This document shows, piece by piece, positions 46,799 to 59,000 of a DNA stretch of 64,000 nt (the first letter of the stretch is position 1; the number at the start of each line of letters is the position of its first letter). The stretch comes from Cordia subcordata (lineage: Eukaryota; Streptophyta; Magnoliopsida; Boraginales; Cordiaceae), in NCBI GenBank assembly GCA_028554755.1, contig JAPTOF010000001.1:36041501-36105500 (forward strand), given 5' to 3'. The notes beneath the pieces are model-generated. The model saw only the letters and a program-made list of their open reading frames with translations. It was not told where the DNA came from and did not search any database. The translations under genes and the position numbers were made by a program.

Positions 46799-46799
46799 T

Positions 46800-49549
46800 G
46801 TAATATTAGTGTGATGATAACAAATTTAGCTAGATGCAAATTTTACCATGCACCTTCGGAGTGCACCGCCCGCGTTAAAAAAGTAAATTTGCTTGTACGT
46901 TGTTATAGGTGGTGGCAGCAGTGGCGAGAGGCACGAGTGGGATTAGTATTAAAAGATCCTTAGAAGACAACGGCAACAGACCCAAGTAAAAGCAACACGT
47001 CCATATATTAATGCGTATGTATATGTGAGAAAGATGATGAACAACATCAAAATAAGCATATATATATATGTGTGTGTGTGTGTGTGTTTGTGTGTATTAA
47101 TGCGTGTGTCTGTATATTAATTGGTTGAGATCTGTGCACGTACAATTCATAAATCAACCACACTAAAACACAGAAAGGAAAAGCAAAGATTGCAAATATC
47201 GTCTTTTGTCATTGAAATTTATTGACACAATATACCACTAATGTTTATGCCTGGAATTACTGGTTGGATAGCTAATTAATTTGTTTCTACTCATTAAAAT
47301 CACAAATAGGGTATATCATTTGTTGATATTGGTTGACTGAATATATATGTAAATTTGCTTAATTAGTTGCAAACCTGGATAGGAAAAGATTTTATTTTCT
47401 TCATATGTGTGGCAAGAAAAGGCAACAAGGTTTTTGCAAAAAGATTTTATTTTCTTCATATGTGTGGCAAGAAAAGGCAACAAGGTTTTTGTCCCTTATC
47501 TATATCTTCGTAATCCTACTCCACAAGCCAATATGGCTTATGTTTTCTCTCCAATTCTCCTCCCTTCTCAAGCTGCCACGTCTTTTCTTTCTTTTTCTTT
47601 TTTATTAATTTTTTGGCTAAGCCTTGTACAGCCACATTTGCTTGCATCCATCCAAATGTTAGAATTGAATAATTATGAAAGGAAATTAGATATTATAATT
47701 ATAATGATCATTGTTGTTTGGGTGGAAATGTCTATAAGTTATAAGCAATTTGCTCATGATTTGCTAATATTAAATGTCATGATGGTAGTAATCATTATGC
47801 CAATTATGAACTTGCATGTATTGCTTGTAAATGATGATAACGTGCTTTATGGCAATGAAGACGTTTAAGACGTTTTGGTTTATATAATTAATTGGTTTTA
47901 GTTATTAGCCTAATTTGTTCCCATAAATATTGGTATTTTCTTTGCTTCGTATACACATAATACTTTGAGCATTTATCTACATAGATTTTGTTTTAGTAGC
48001 ACTCTAAGATACATATAAATTTCTAAAGTCTTGGCATTTTAGTAGTTTTTATAGTGCATTATAAAAGAGAGAATTTATCACATACTAGTTCGCAAGCTCT
48101 TGCATGGAGTGCTACCAAAATGTGAAGAGGTAAAACCGTTGTATCTTGGAAGGAATACGCCACGACCCTTAACGCCATATTGTGGGGCGTAAATCCGTTA
48201 AGGAAATCGTTCTACAAGCCTCAGTTTATTTTTTATCTATTTTGTTTTCAAAATTTTAGATTTCAGTTTCTAGATAATTATATTTTATTTATCTATTTTG
48301 TTTTCAAAATTTCAAATTTCGGTTTTACATATCTTATTGCTAACACCATTCACCTAAAATGGTTATCAATGGTCACGACTAAACGTGCATGAATTAACAT
48401 ATTTTATTATATTCTTATAACTAACTTCATAAATCTACATTGCAAGTGATTAATTATAAATGTTATATACGTTACGTGTTGTGTATCTTTTTTATTATTG
48501 ACAATTTATCTTCATTTCTTTCCATATTAATTTCGTTATTTACACCAAAGTATTGTTTACCATTTATTTAGTATATTCAAAGTTTGTTCACTATTTTGAA
48601 TGGTTTATCCAGTCATTATTTCCATTCTCTATATAACTTATACTTTCATAAACCTATTTCAATAACCATAGTGGGTGTTTTTTTTTCCCTTCACTTTAAC
48701 ACTTCCAACAAACTCATGGCAATTGTTTGCTTGGATGGGTTGACTTTCACCGTCAATTAAAAACATGTGCATGTGTCTTTTTATATCGACCATTTTATCA
48801 TGTGGCTTTTAAAAATATTATAAAATTATATTTACCATATTTATCATGATTTTCACATGTGTCCTATTGTATTTAGCATGTGCCTCACATGCCTATTTGA
48901 AATTTGTCTCATTCTAATTTTGTATATATGGCTATTTTCCGTTATGCTTCATGCAACATGTGTTGTCTTTCGAACTGATATTTTCATTCGTATTGAAAAC
49001 TCTTTGGCCATTTTATTTATGCATTAATTTATATTTACATATAAATATTGTAGTATCTACATTTTTATTTTTAAGAAGCATACATTTAACCGTACCATAG
49101 TTACAACCCACATATTTGGAATTTATCTTGCATCGTCATTACATGCATGGTAATTTCATTAATGATTTTCTTTCGATAATTTACTGTTTTTTCCTTTCAT
49201 TTTTTTTCCCTTACAACAGTGCTGCAAGATGTTGTGCTACTCCAAGTGACATGGTTACTTTTGTGTGTTTGTTTTCTTCACACGTGTTCATGTAAGACTA
49301 ATTCTCTACATCGATTTTGTCTGTTATTGTACTAATCAGCTTTCATAATTTTTTTATTTTTTCAAATTAGATACTTGGAAAACATGAAATGTTTTGCGAT
49401 TTATAATTTATATTATTTTTATTTTACTAACTATGCATAATTTTCCCCATCCATTGTTCTTCTAATCGCATAAAGTTCACCAAGATTATATTACTTTACA
49501 TTTTGTGATATTCGGGTCCTGTGCGACACACGTGTTGCTAACTAGTAAA
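46800..49549. other. Left flank of SPH copy C, broken by inserted DNA
   Basis: 47030-47400 matches block B (35290-35410 and 37190-37430). From about 47620 to 49540 foreign sequence interrupts the block. Around 48090-48215 a segment (GAGGTAAAACCGTTGTATCT, GGAAGGAATACGCC) looks like worn LTR sequence but I cannot classify it. The open frames at 47405-47868 run over a tandem duplication and hydrophobic low-complexity sequence; I do not accept them as genes. Confidence 0.5.
47384..47493. repeat. 55-bp tandem duplication
   Basis: GATTTTATTTTCTTCATATG to GGCAACAAGGTTTTTG occurs twice with a 55-bp period. Confidence 0.9.
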
Positions 49550-49920
49550 CTTCCTAAAAAATAAATAATCCTTCTATTTGTGTTATTAAAAGGTCCTGGT
49601 TCTTCCAGATTTGGGTTATTTGCTTTTTTGGCTAAGCAAAAATGCAAAAGCAAAATATAAGAGTATAGAAACCTAAAATGGAAAAAGATCATTTTACAAT
49701 CAATTAGTTAATTAATGACAATTAACAAATTAAGTAGAGGATAACAATTGAGATGGTTTTGCTAACTAATTAAGCGTAACTGATTCAGGTGGATATTTGA
49801 CCAAAACCCATTAACTTTTCATCCCCTTATGAATCTCTATATATGTTACACTCGAAAATCACATAACCAAACAGATTTTCACAATAAGTTGTCACAAGTA
49901 ATTCTCTAAGGGAAAAAAAA
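49550..49920. repeat. Upstream part of the duplicated SPH block, copy C
   Basis: Near-identical order of motifs with 37545-37952: GGTCCTGGTTCTTCCAG, TTTTTTGGCTAAGCAAAAAT, AATCAATTAGTTAATTA and a TATA box (49838-49844). The last bases before the former start codon are a run of A. Confidence 0.85.
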
Positions 49921-50409
49921 TTGGTGGCACAAGGCAGTAAGTACTCCATCTTAATTGTTGCTTGTTTTGTTCATCGTAATGCTACGTGGTCATGCAATCC
50001 CTCCAAAAATGTTATACAAATAACAAGGGAGAGGAGATTATTATTCCCTACAAAACTATAGTTCGTGTGTATAACGAATTAGGTTCAAATATCAATCTCA
50101 GTATTCATTGTCAATCAAAAGATGGTGATCTTGAAACTCATGATTTATCTTACAGAAGTACTTTATTTCTATTTGAATTTCTGAGGTAACACTCTTTTAA
50201 TTTCTATTGTGAACTGAAACGGGAATATGAGCGATCATTTTGATCTTCATGCAGAGACTAGGGATTTGGAGATATGCAAGTACTATTGTTGGAATGTGAC
50301 ACAAAATGGAGTGCATGGCTATAACGATGATGGTGGACCTGAACAAATTTGTTTCAGGTGGAGTGACAAATATCAACCTCCAATTCTCCGTAAGAGTACA
50401 AGATTTTAA
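49921..50409 (+). pseudogene. SPH pseudogene (copy C), start codon lost and frameshifted
   Basis: Homologous to the intact gene at 37953 along its whole length. The start codon position reads TTG instead of ATG (followed by the same GTGGCAC), the signal-peptide part has small insertions or deletions, and the middle loses frame and stops after TTATCTTACAGAAG. Conserved pieces remain: KTIVRVYNELGSNINLSIHC and QSKDGDLETHDLSYR in one frame, then CKYYCWNVTQNGVHGYNDDG and GPEQICFRW in another. The copy is clearly dead, but it is less eroded at its 3' end than copy A. Confidence 0.9.
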
Positions 50410-50509
50410 ACATTATGGGGGTTGGGAGTAGCTAGGGTTTAAGAAGTTTGATTTCCCTTTATAACATTATAATATTATGAAAAATTTTAATTTAGCTGTT
50501 AGTTTACAT

Positions 50510-51960
50510 TTTAGAACTATGCTTTAAAGTCATTAGCTTATATGTGCCAAGTGTGCTTTGTGGTCATTTGATATTTTACGTCCCATCACCTCATTATTAC
50601 AAGGATTAAATCCACTTCGTAACCCCTATATAATATTTATACAGGGTGACACTTATTACCCTTGATTTTTATTTTTAACCACTTATTATCCCCTACCTTT
50701 GATCAAGTTTAACAGAGTTAATTTTCTGTTAATAAATGTAATGCAATTACAGAAATAACCCTACAATTATTTGGAAAGTCAAATTTACCCTTTAAAGAAA
50801 CCAGACACTTCCCCTTCAAATCCTAATCCTCCAACCTCTTTGATGCTTTAATTAAGCCATCATTGTTTGATGAGCTTGCTCCTCCAGCTTATGTAACTCT
50901 ACTTCTCTATTATCCTGCAAGTATTGAGGATGACAAAAAGCCAAAATGCTGAAATTTTCAGCCGCCTGGAGAAATCAAGCAACAATTAAGATGGAATATC
51001 ATGGTTTACTGTGGGGGTGTTTTACCTCAAATCTATTTACTCTTTCTCCCTTTGTGTGTGTGTGTATGTATGTATGTCTTTTAGATATGTATGTGGAAGT
51101 ATAATATATATTATGTTGACTTTATTAAAAAGTAGAATACATTTAATTAAATGAATCAATAACAATTACTGCATGCATAACGTCGGCTTTAATATAACGA
51201 AGATACAATTACATGATCTTATTCATGAATGTAACCATTAAAGTGATAAAAAAAAATTGTCTAAGAAATACACATATATTATTGATATATTAAAAGATCT
51301 TGAAAAGGAAATGATGTATTATAAATTCAATTTAAAGTTGTGTAAAATTTATTAGTTTGGAGATGCAACTTCCGAATTTTAACACAATTTGTCATCTTTC
51401 TTCTTTTATGATTTAAAATTCAGTTGACATGTATTGTCAATAATCCTTATTGTTAATTTATATTATCAACTATTTCATTAAGAAACCTTCTAAGATCACT
51501 TATAAACGAAATATAATAAGATTTGCACTTGATAGCAAAAAATATATCAAAACACGTGGGTACATATAAGTGCCAGTCTTTACTATAGTACCTTTGGATT
51601 TAAATTTGCATTATCTCAATTTAATTTGATGTCTACATCTGCCCAGAGAAGTAGCAAATAATTATAGATGTTACAATATTATTAGCAAAATTTATTAACT
51701 GTGCATTGTTGGTGAGAATTATGTATATATTATTTGGGCCAAACTATGTCCATCAAGACGTTCAACGATTATAATAAGATCAAGTTGCTAGCTAACCCAC
51801 CTTGATGATGTTTTCTTTTCTTTTTTATTCTTTTTATTCAAGAAAAGTCATTAATAGATAAAACAGCACTTACATCATCAAGAATTGATTTTGGGATCTC
51901 CTGCATGTAGATAAAAAGATATATTACTAGATTACTACACTACTTGTCAATGTCGTTATA
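50510..51960. repeat. Downstream part of the duplicated SPH block, copy C
   Basis: CTTTAAAGTCATTAGC, GGGTGTTTTACCTCAAA, TTTATGATTTAAAATTCAGT and TTTAATTTGATGTCTACATC motifs correspond to blocks A and B. An insertion of about 395 bases lies near its start. Confidence 0.75.
50602..50995. mobile_element. Insertion in SPH block C carrying a possible gene fragment
   Basis: The block is uninterrupted at this point in copy B. The insert begins like the palindromic MITE family (GGATTAAATCCACTTCGTAA, then TTATTACCC and a GATCAAGTTTAACAGAGTTA segment). It ends in unlike sequence with an open stretch reading KPSLFDELAPPAYVTLLLYY followed by PASIEDD, which looks like a captured exon piece of an unknown gene. 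No right terminal repeat is visible. Confidence 0.45.
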
Positions 51961-52254
51961 GCTTAAGGCAAAATTTGATGACAAATTTGGGAGATTGAGA
52001 TTCCTTCTTGTGCATCTTGGCAACGGAAAAAGATCTTGAAGGCCTTTGGGCTAAAGAATGGTTCACAATACTGATTAATGGCAGACAACAAAACATCGTC
52101 TGGGTTGGGCTCATCGCGAGTGTTCTCGGTTAGTGAAGCCTGGGAAAAAAATTAGAAGGAAGTTGGGTAAAAAGCACCTAGCTTGCGGCAAATTATATTA
52201 TGTTCTTAGAGGAGCATAGAGTATGGTATATCACACTTTAAAAAGAAAAAATGG

Positions 52255-52560
52255 AAATAGATGAGATCGTGAATCTCTCTCTCCCCTCTCCTTTCTCTCT
52301 CTTCTTTCTCCTTTCTTTTCTCTGTCTTCTTTCTCTTTTCTTATCTGATTATCATGCTACCGCCAAGCCACCATACTGCGAGCTTCAAGCTCTCTTTGGT
52401 GCCGTTAATCTCTCTCTCTTCTCCTCTCTCTTCTCTTTCCTTTCCTTTCTCTCTTCTTCTCTTCTCTCTTCTTCTCCGATCATCACGCCACTGCCAAATA
52501 GGGATGTTGTCAGCTCCAAGCTTTCTTTGGTGCCATCTTTCTCCCTCTCTTCTCCTCTTA
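52255..52560. repeat. CT-rich stretch with internal duplication
   Basis: Long pyrimidine tracts alternate with two related segments (AGCTTCAAGCTCTCTTTGG and AGCTCCAAGCTTTCTTTGG, each followed by TGCC). The open frames here are Ser/Leu/Phe low-complexity artefacts. Confidence 0.8.
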
Positions 52561-53060
52561 TAAGTTGTTTGTTCAGTAAAATCTACATATTATCACAATA
52601 TCTGTTGACTAGTATAAAATTGACAAACATCTATATATAAAGATAGTTACAAATGTTTGTTCAGAATAAAAAAGACCACTTATTTAATATTCATAAGTTG
52701 TTTGTTCAGTAAAATCTACAAATTATCACAATCTCTGTTGACTAGTATAAAATTGACAAACATCTATATATAAAGATAGTTACAGATGTTTGTTCAGAAT
52801 AAAAAAGACTACTTATTTAATATTCATAAGTTGTTTGTTCAATAAAATCCACAGATCATCATAATATTTGTTAACAAGTGTAAAATTAACAAATATCTAT
52901 CTATGAAAACAATCATAAATGTTTGTTCAAAATAAAAAGACTATTCGTTCAGTATTCATAAGCTAATATCTATACATGAAAACAGTCATAGATATTTGTT
53001 CAGAATAAAAGACTATTTGTTGAGTATTCACAAGTTGTTTGTTCAAGAAATTCATAGATC
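52561..53060. repeat. Minisatellite with a unit of about 133 bp
   Basis: TAAGTTGTTTGTTCAGTAAA begins units near 52561, 52693 and 52827, with a degenerate one near 53030. Each contains ATCTATATATAAAGATAGTT-type and AATGTTTGTTCAGAATAAAA-type motifs. Copies 1 and 2 are nearly identical; later ones are progressively worn. Confidence 0.9.
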
Positions 53061-54681
53061 ATTTTTATTCAGCACTAATAGATTATTTATTAAGTACATT
53101 CACAATGCTCAAATTAGTGAAAAGAGACAAACACATACACAAATTCAGTTCAATTTTTGCAGTATGTGAAGATCAACATACTATGAACAAACACAATTTG
53201 CTTAAGACTATTTGTTCAATTCAGTTCAATTTTTGCAGATGTTGATTCCTCCATTTTTTTTTTTTGCTTTAATTGATGTGTTTGTAGCAATTGTTGCAGC
53301 AAATTTGTAGCGATTTGAAGAATCGCTATTGCGATTTGAAAAATTGAAGAATGATTGTAGCTTAGGACGAAGCAGATTGTCGCAGTAGATTTGTAGCTTA
53401 GGTTTTGTTTGAGTCATAAAACAGAGGGGAAAGGCGAGAAATTTTGATTTGAAAAAAAAAAAGTTTAATAGTGCGTAGTTTTCACAGCCGCAGGTGCATG
53501 TCACACTGCATACATACGGGTTCACGATATAAGTTCGCAGTTTGTAGATAGTTTGTCATAAATATATATTAAGTTTTTGTAATTTCAAAATAAGCACAAA
53601 CTCCCCCTATGTTTTTAAGAACACAAGCATACTTAGTTCCTCCGTCATGTCTTCTCTCAAATCAAATGTTGTGTTTTATAAACGTGATGAAAACACGATA
53701 TTAATTCATTTTTTCTTACATAAAATAGAAGGATAAATTGCACCTAAACACCTAAGTTTTGTCATAAGTACATGATAACCCCTTGTTTTGTGGAATTAGT
53801 ATATGACACTCCCTTATTTTGAAAGATATATTAGATATTTTACTTTTTCTATTAAAAACCTAATGATATTACCAATCACGACTACAAGTGCTCTAATTTT
53901 AAAAAACAAAAGGGGTTTTGTACCTATTTTTAAAATTATATGAAGGTAACTTAGCGTTTTTTCAATTGGCCTGTGAAACTTTGATATGAGCGCAATAAGA
54001 GGGACCCATTCTGGGCAACATTTATGGAGAAGCATATTTTTGACGATATGGTCAAGTAAATCTGTCAGAACCAGACTTCGTAGTGTAGGATGTTTGCTCG
54101 CAGTGTACAAAACATCCTCATCACATATCCTTGAGGACTTGGAGATATCCTTGTATACTTACGGGCCTGTGTGAAAGTTTTGGTTGAGCATTAATGAAGA
54201 TCACTTTTCTAGCAAAAGAAGAAAAAAAAATGACAAATTTGTATGACTTAAGAACCCAACACATTCTACAGAAAAGCAGAAGCTAGTACGAGGAAATAGC
54301 ATAAAGTATTTTAATCTCGACGAGCTACGTCAGAAGCGTCAACTTATTTACAAGATTAGAGGCAATAATTTGCTGGTTTAATGCATGTTGCAAGCATGGA
54401 AAACACAATGCAGCCCACCCCTGAAAAAAAAGGACACGTTCCAAAGAAGCCTTCTGTAGAGGGCTTGTTCAATCACAGCTAATCACATCCAGAATTTGCT
54501 TCTAAAAGATAAGCAGAAAGTTCATCTTTATCTCCAAGAAACGTACTCTACATGTACCAATGGGAACCATAAAATAGAAGCTGGAACGGGAGTGGATCAA
54601 TTTTGAAACAGTAATAGTACTGACTCTAGTCAAAAAATGGAGTACAGGTAACATTTCTCGGTCATAAGCAAGCAACATATG
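53061..54681. other. Intergenic region with possible gene fragment and MITE pieces
   Basis: 53280-53410 has repeated GTAGCGATTTGAAGAAT / GTAGCTTAGG motifs without a known identity. 53720-53800 resembles an end of the palindromic MITE family (GATAAATTGCACCTAAACAC, CATAAGTACATGATAACCCC). No complete gene. Confidence 0.5.
53985..54170 (-). pseudogene. Possible protein-coding fragment of unknown family
   Basis: On the minus strand an open stretch reads ISKSSRICDEDVLYTASKHP, TLRSLVLTDLLDHIVKNMLL and HKCCPEWVPLIALISK, with a residue mix and complexity unlike its AT-rich flanks. It begins after a TTTCACACAG acceptor-like sequence and has no start or stop of its own, so it may be one exon of a degraded or captured gene. 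I do not recognise the family. Confidence 0.3.
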
Positions 54682-55170
54682 ATGTGTTTGTTTGGTCTTA
54701 TTTTAAGACTCTTTTCTTATTTGATAATTTATGTGAAAAAAATTATTTGTTATTAACTTATTATAAGACATTTACAAAATACTTTTCACAAGATGTCTTA
54801 TCTGTAATTATAAAAAATAAGTTGAATTTAGAATACTTGTATCTTATTTTATATCTTATCAGTTAGAAAATAATTAAATACAAAATTTAAAATTTAAAAA
54901 CTAAAAAATTAAAATTTCAAAAATTTAAAATTTTTGAAACAAAAATAAAATTTAGTTAATATTTAAATTTTATAATTTATTATTTAATTATAAAATTAAA
55001 ATACCATGACTCAAAATTGATAACATTATTATCAAAGTAACTTATAACAACATTTCATCTCACAAACCAAACACTCTTATTGTATCAAACACTTATTTCT
55101 TATAAGATACTTATCAAATAAGATGCTTATCAGATTTCATATTTAAGATAAGACAATTCCAAACAGGCTA
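54682..55170. mobile_element. MITE-like element with CTGTTTGG-type ends
   Basis: The left end GTGTTTGTTTGGTCTTATTT and the inverted right end (AGCCTGTTTGGAATTGTCTT) pair, followed by AAGACTCTTTTCTTATTTGA and inverted AATCTGATAAGCATCTTATT with similar sense. About 490 bp. Target duplication uncertain (TATGAT on both sides, offset). Confidence 0.55.
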
Positions 55171-56062
55171 ATAGTATGATCTGAAAATAGAATGTAAAAG
55201 GGGGCTAATTATAATTTGTCATAATTCGAAAATATCAATTAGATAAAACTGCACGGAAAACAGTATCTCTTTCGATACAAAAGGGGAAAGAGAGAGAATA
55301 GACTAAAATTGCAGTATACTCAAAGTTACAGGAACGAAATGTTTTCATGGACAAGAAGCCACATACATGTTGTTATACCTGTGGTTCAGCAGAAACATGG
55401 CTGTTAGGATAAACAGAAAGCATTAGACAACTGAGATAACATTATCCTGCAAAGAAACCTACTTTGTTCCCCTTCTATACCTTGCATACAGCGTGGGAAA
55501 AAAATTGAGTGCCCCACAGAATGAGCTTCCAGAAGTAAAAACTCGTAAAAGAAGGATAAGAGCAAGAAGTAAATCAAATGCTAATCATAATACCAAACTT
55601 CTCACGTGTCCTTGCAGATAAGCAGGGAAAGCTAAAAATAGAGATAATAAAGTTTAAACTTTCAGCTGTATAGATTAATCAAAATATAATTCACTAAATG
55701 AGAAGTACCATATAGCAGATACGTAAAAGGGGGTAGCAATCCTTTTTAATCATCCAAAACAATAAGTTGTCACAGGGGTTCAGATAAATTCAACACCACC
55801 ACCGAAAATATACAACTAATATGTGCTGCAAGGACTATATGGTACAACTATATTATATTTACTTCAAAATATAAAAAGATCTGAGAGCATAATTAGCTTC
55901 CCTCCTACATCTAGAAATATGAATTATATCATGTATTCTTAAAAGAAATGTACAAGGTTAACTCTATGCTTTGGCTGTGATGAACAATACAAGGAAGAAT
56001 TAGCACCAAAAATTTCATTAACAGTTAGAAAACTGGCACGTACTTTCATAAGGTGTCATCTT
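55171..56062. other. 3' flank of the LRR receptor kinase gene
   Basis: No open frame of note; less AT-extreme than the surrounding DNA. The kinase mRNA (minus strand) should end in this stretch, but I could not choose a polyadenylation site. Confidence 0.5.
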
Positions 56063-59000
56063 TCAGAGGGGATCATCAGCCGGAGATGAAATAAAGTTTC
56101 CTTCTCGCCTGTTAGACTCAATCAGCATTAGCACAACCTCTCGCATCGATGGTCGATCGAAAGGGGTCATACTCGTGCAAAGAAGAGCAATTTTCAAAAC
56201 AGTAGTCATGTGATTGACAGTGCGTTCATCTTTCATATTCAATCGGCTATCAAGTATCTCAGGGTTCAAGGAGTGGTTGCGAACATAATTTCTAACCCAT
56301 GATACAAGATCACCACCTTGATCTAATGGCTGTACAGGAGCCCTTCCAGTCAGCAACTCCAATAGGACTACCCCATAACTATAGATATCACATTTTTCAG
56401 TCACCTTCATGGTATATGCATATTCTGGCATAAGAGACGCAATTTATTAGCCACAAGAACAAAATACTATAATTCTGCATAAAACAGTGCTACACAAGGT
56501 TTCTACAAGTTTATGCTACAATTCTAAATTAATGAATAGCAGTTGGACCCTTCACTCCAAAATAAATTTGTTTCAGTTATCAAGAAAAGCAGAATAAAAT
56601 CTCATGGACGTTGCGACATAACTGTATAAGCATAAGAACACATTACAGACAAACAGAGGGACGGTGGAGCACAAATCATTTAAGAGCTTCTTCATGAGAC
56701 AAATGTGTGATATAATTCTTAAAGAGACAATTACACCTGTTATTATGTTGAGTTGTAAAACCAGTAACTTCTTTGTAGGCAGGTAATGTTGGATAACACA
56801 CCATACATACTATTCTTGCAGAGATCTTAATGACATTGTTTTGAGCTTCGACGAAACACTGAACATGATGCAAGCACCTGAGAAACTCACTCTACCATGA
56901 AATTATTCGGCTAAAATGACTCGCCCAGTCTATTCAAACAAAGGTATTTCTTTTATAGGAAAGATAACGAATATTCTTATCTTTTAAGATTTCTTCCCAC
57001 AATAAGCAAGTGAAAGGACTCATAGATTGAATATCTAACTTCTTCAGAAATATCGCACCAATCTTGACTACAATAAAGCATCAATAGAAATCATTATAAG
57101 ATCTCAACGTGCACTTAGCTACTGAGTTCAATCATGAAAGATTATTTATGATTAGAAGAAAATACAAAACTAGATTACGCAAAATGTTTTAAAAGAAAAG
57201 ACAACTGACTGAAGGATGCAAAACAATAAAATATATGCAGTGTTTACAAAGAGTTTTTCATGGGTTAAGTGCTGCAAAATTTTAGTTGGCCAACATGAAA
57301 CTGGTAGTGTCTTTCAAAGAGTTAAGGTTGCAAAAGAAATGTGCATAAAACATCACAAAACTACTTCATCCAGTTGAAAGCAATAGCTCAGGTTAAATTC
57401 AGATTATTGTCAAGAGGTATGAATAAGATTCAGAAGAAACATAATCACAAGTATCATTGTTAGTCATGACCCTTTTCTACTTTTAGACAAGATTAACACT
57501 TATTTAGTCCAAAAAGAGAACAGAAAAAAAAAAAAAAAAAAGAAGAAGAGAGAGAGAGAGAAAAGAAAAAAGGAACCTTCATGCATCATACAATATCTCT
57601 TGTTAAGAAGGCATAGAAGAGTAATTCAATGATAGGAAGACAAGTAGGAGCTAAACTACCACTAGAGTTTTGAGGACATTGTGTAGCCAAAAGTCCAGCA
57701 TTAAGCACATAAACTATTAAATAACCCAGGTCCAATAGGAGCTTTACATGAAACTACTATGACAATTTTCATCCATTATTACCATATATCCCAAGTTTTT
57801 GACAATATATTCAATTCTAATTCTTTTTGGCACGTGTATCCCATTTCATTGTTTACCCAATAAAGAAGAAACTCATCATGAATATGTGAAAGTAGGTCAT
57901 AAAGGGAGAGAGTCAGTTACCAGGAGCTATGTAACCGTATGATCCCGCAACTGCAGACATTGACTTAGATTGAGGCATATCAATCACTTTTGCCAAACCA
58001 AAATCACCAACGTGAGCTTCTAACTTCTCGTCAAGCAGAATATTGTTGGACTTGATATCACGATGTATGATTGTTGGTTTGCAGTCATGATGTAAATATG
58101 CAAGGCCTTCAGCTGCCCCAAGAGCAATTATAAATCGTGCTGGCCAGTCCAAGTCACAAAATGGCCCATGAAGTAATTCGCCCAAGCTTCCTCTTTCCAT
58201 ATACTCATACAGAAGCAGATTGGAGCCCTGGTGATAGCAAAACCCATATAACTTCACAATGTTACGATGCCTAATTTTTCCCAGAGTTAAAATCTCTGCT
58301 TGGAAACTGTTCTCTATATTATTGCCCTCTCTGTTGGATGCGAGCTTCTTAACTGCAATAGTCTGTCCAGAAGGCATGACAGCCTTATACACTGTTCCAA
58401 CAGCACCTCTTCCCACAACATAACTGTCATGAAAATTGTTTGTGGCATCAACCAGGTCTTGGAATGTAAAACCCTCCTTTGGAGGAAAGTAAATATCTGG
58501 AACTGGACATGATATATCCTTATCATGCAAGGAAGCAACCATCTCTGCTGGACGTCGCTTCATAAAATGTAAAATAACCACAATCAGAATAAGCGAGAGA
58601 CCACCAATGACACCTGCAATTACTGTGATTATTTTCCCTCGAGGAGCTTCCACACTTTTCACAGGAGGACCTGAATCAAAAGATGGAGATTCATTGCAAT
58701 CACCAAGAGGCCCGCCACAGAGGCCTTTGTTTCCAATGAAGCTGCTGATACCCATGTTCTGAAACAATGGTACAGAAGGCAGCGGTCCAGTGAGGTTATT
58801 ATGTGAGAAGTTGCAGCCCAGAAGACTAGAAAGATTTCCAAATGTGCTTGGAATTTCACCACTCAAATGATTGTTGTCGAGGAAAAGGTATTCTAGTAAG
58901 ATAAGATCCCCAAGCTCGGGTGGTATTTTACCAGAGAGATTATTATTACTGAGATTCAATGCAATCTGCAAGCCAGTAAGAGCACCTAATTCTGATGGTA

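Noticed and set aside
47405..47868. 153-residue hydrophobic frame near SPH copy C
   Set aside because: It starts in a 55-bp tandem duplication, continues through sequence aligned with non-coding flanks of the SPH block, and has no recognisable domain.
52251..52640. 129-residue Ser/Leu/Phe-rich frame
   Set aside because: It is read from a CT-rich repeat with internal duplication; no signal peptide context or homologues known to me.
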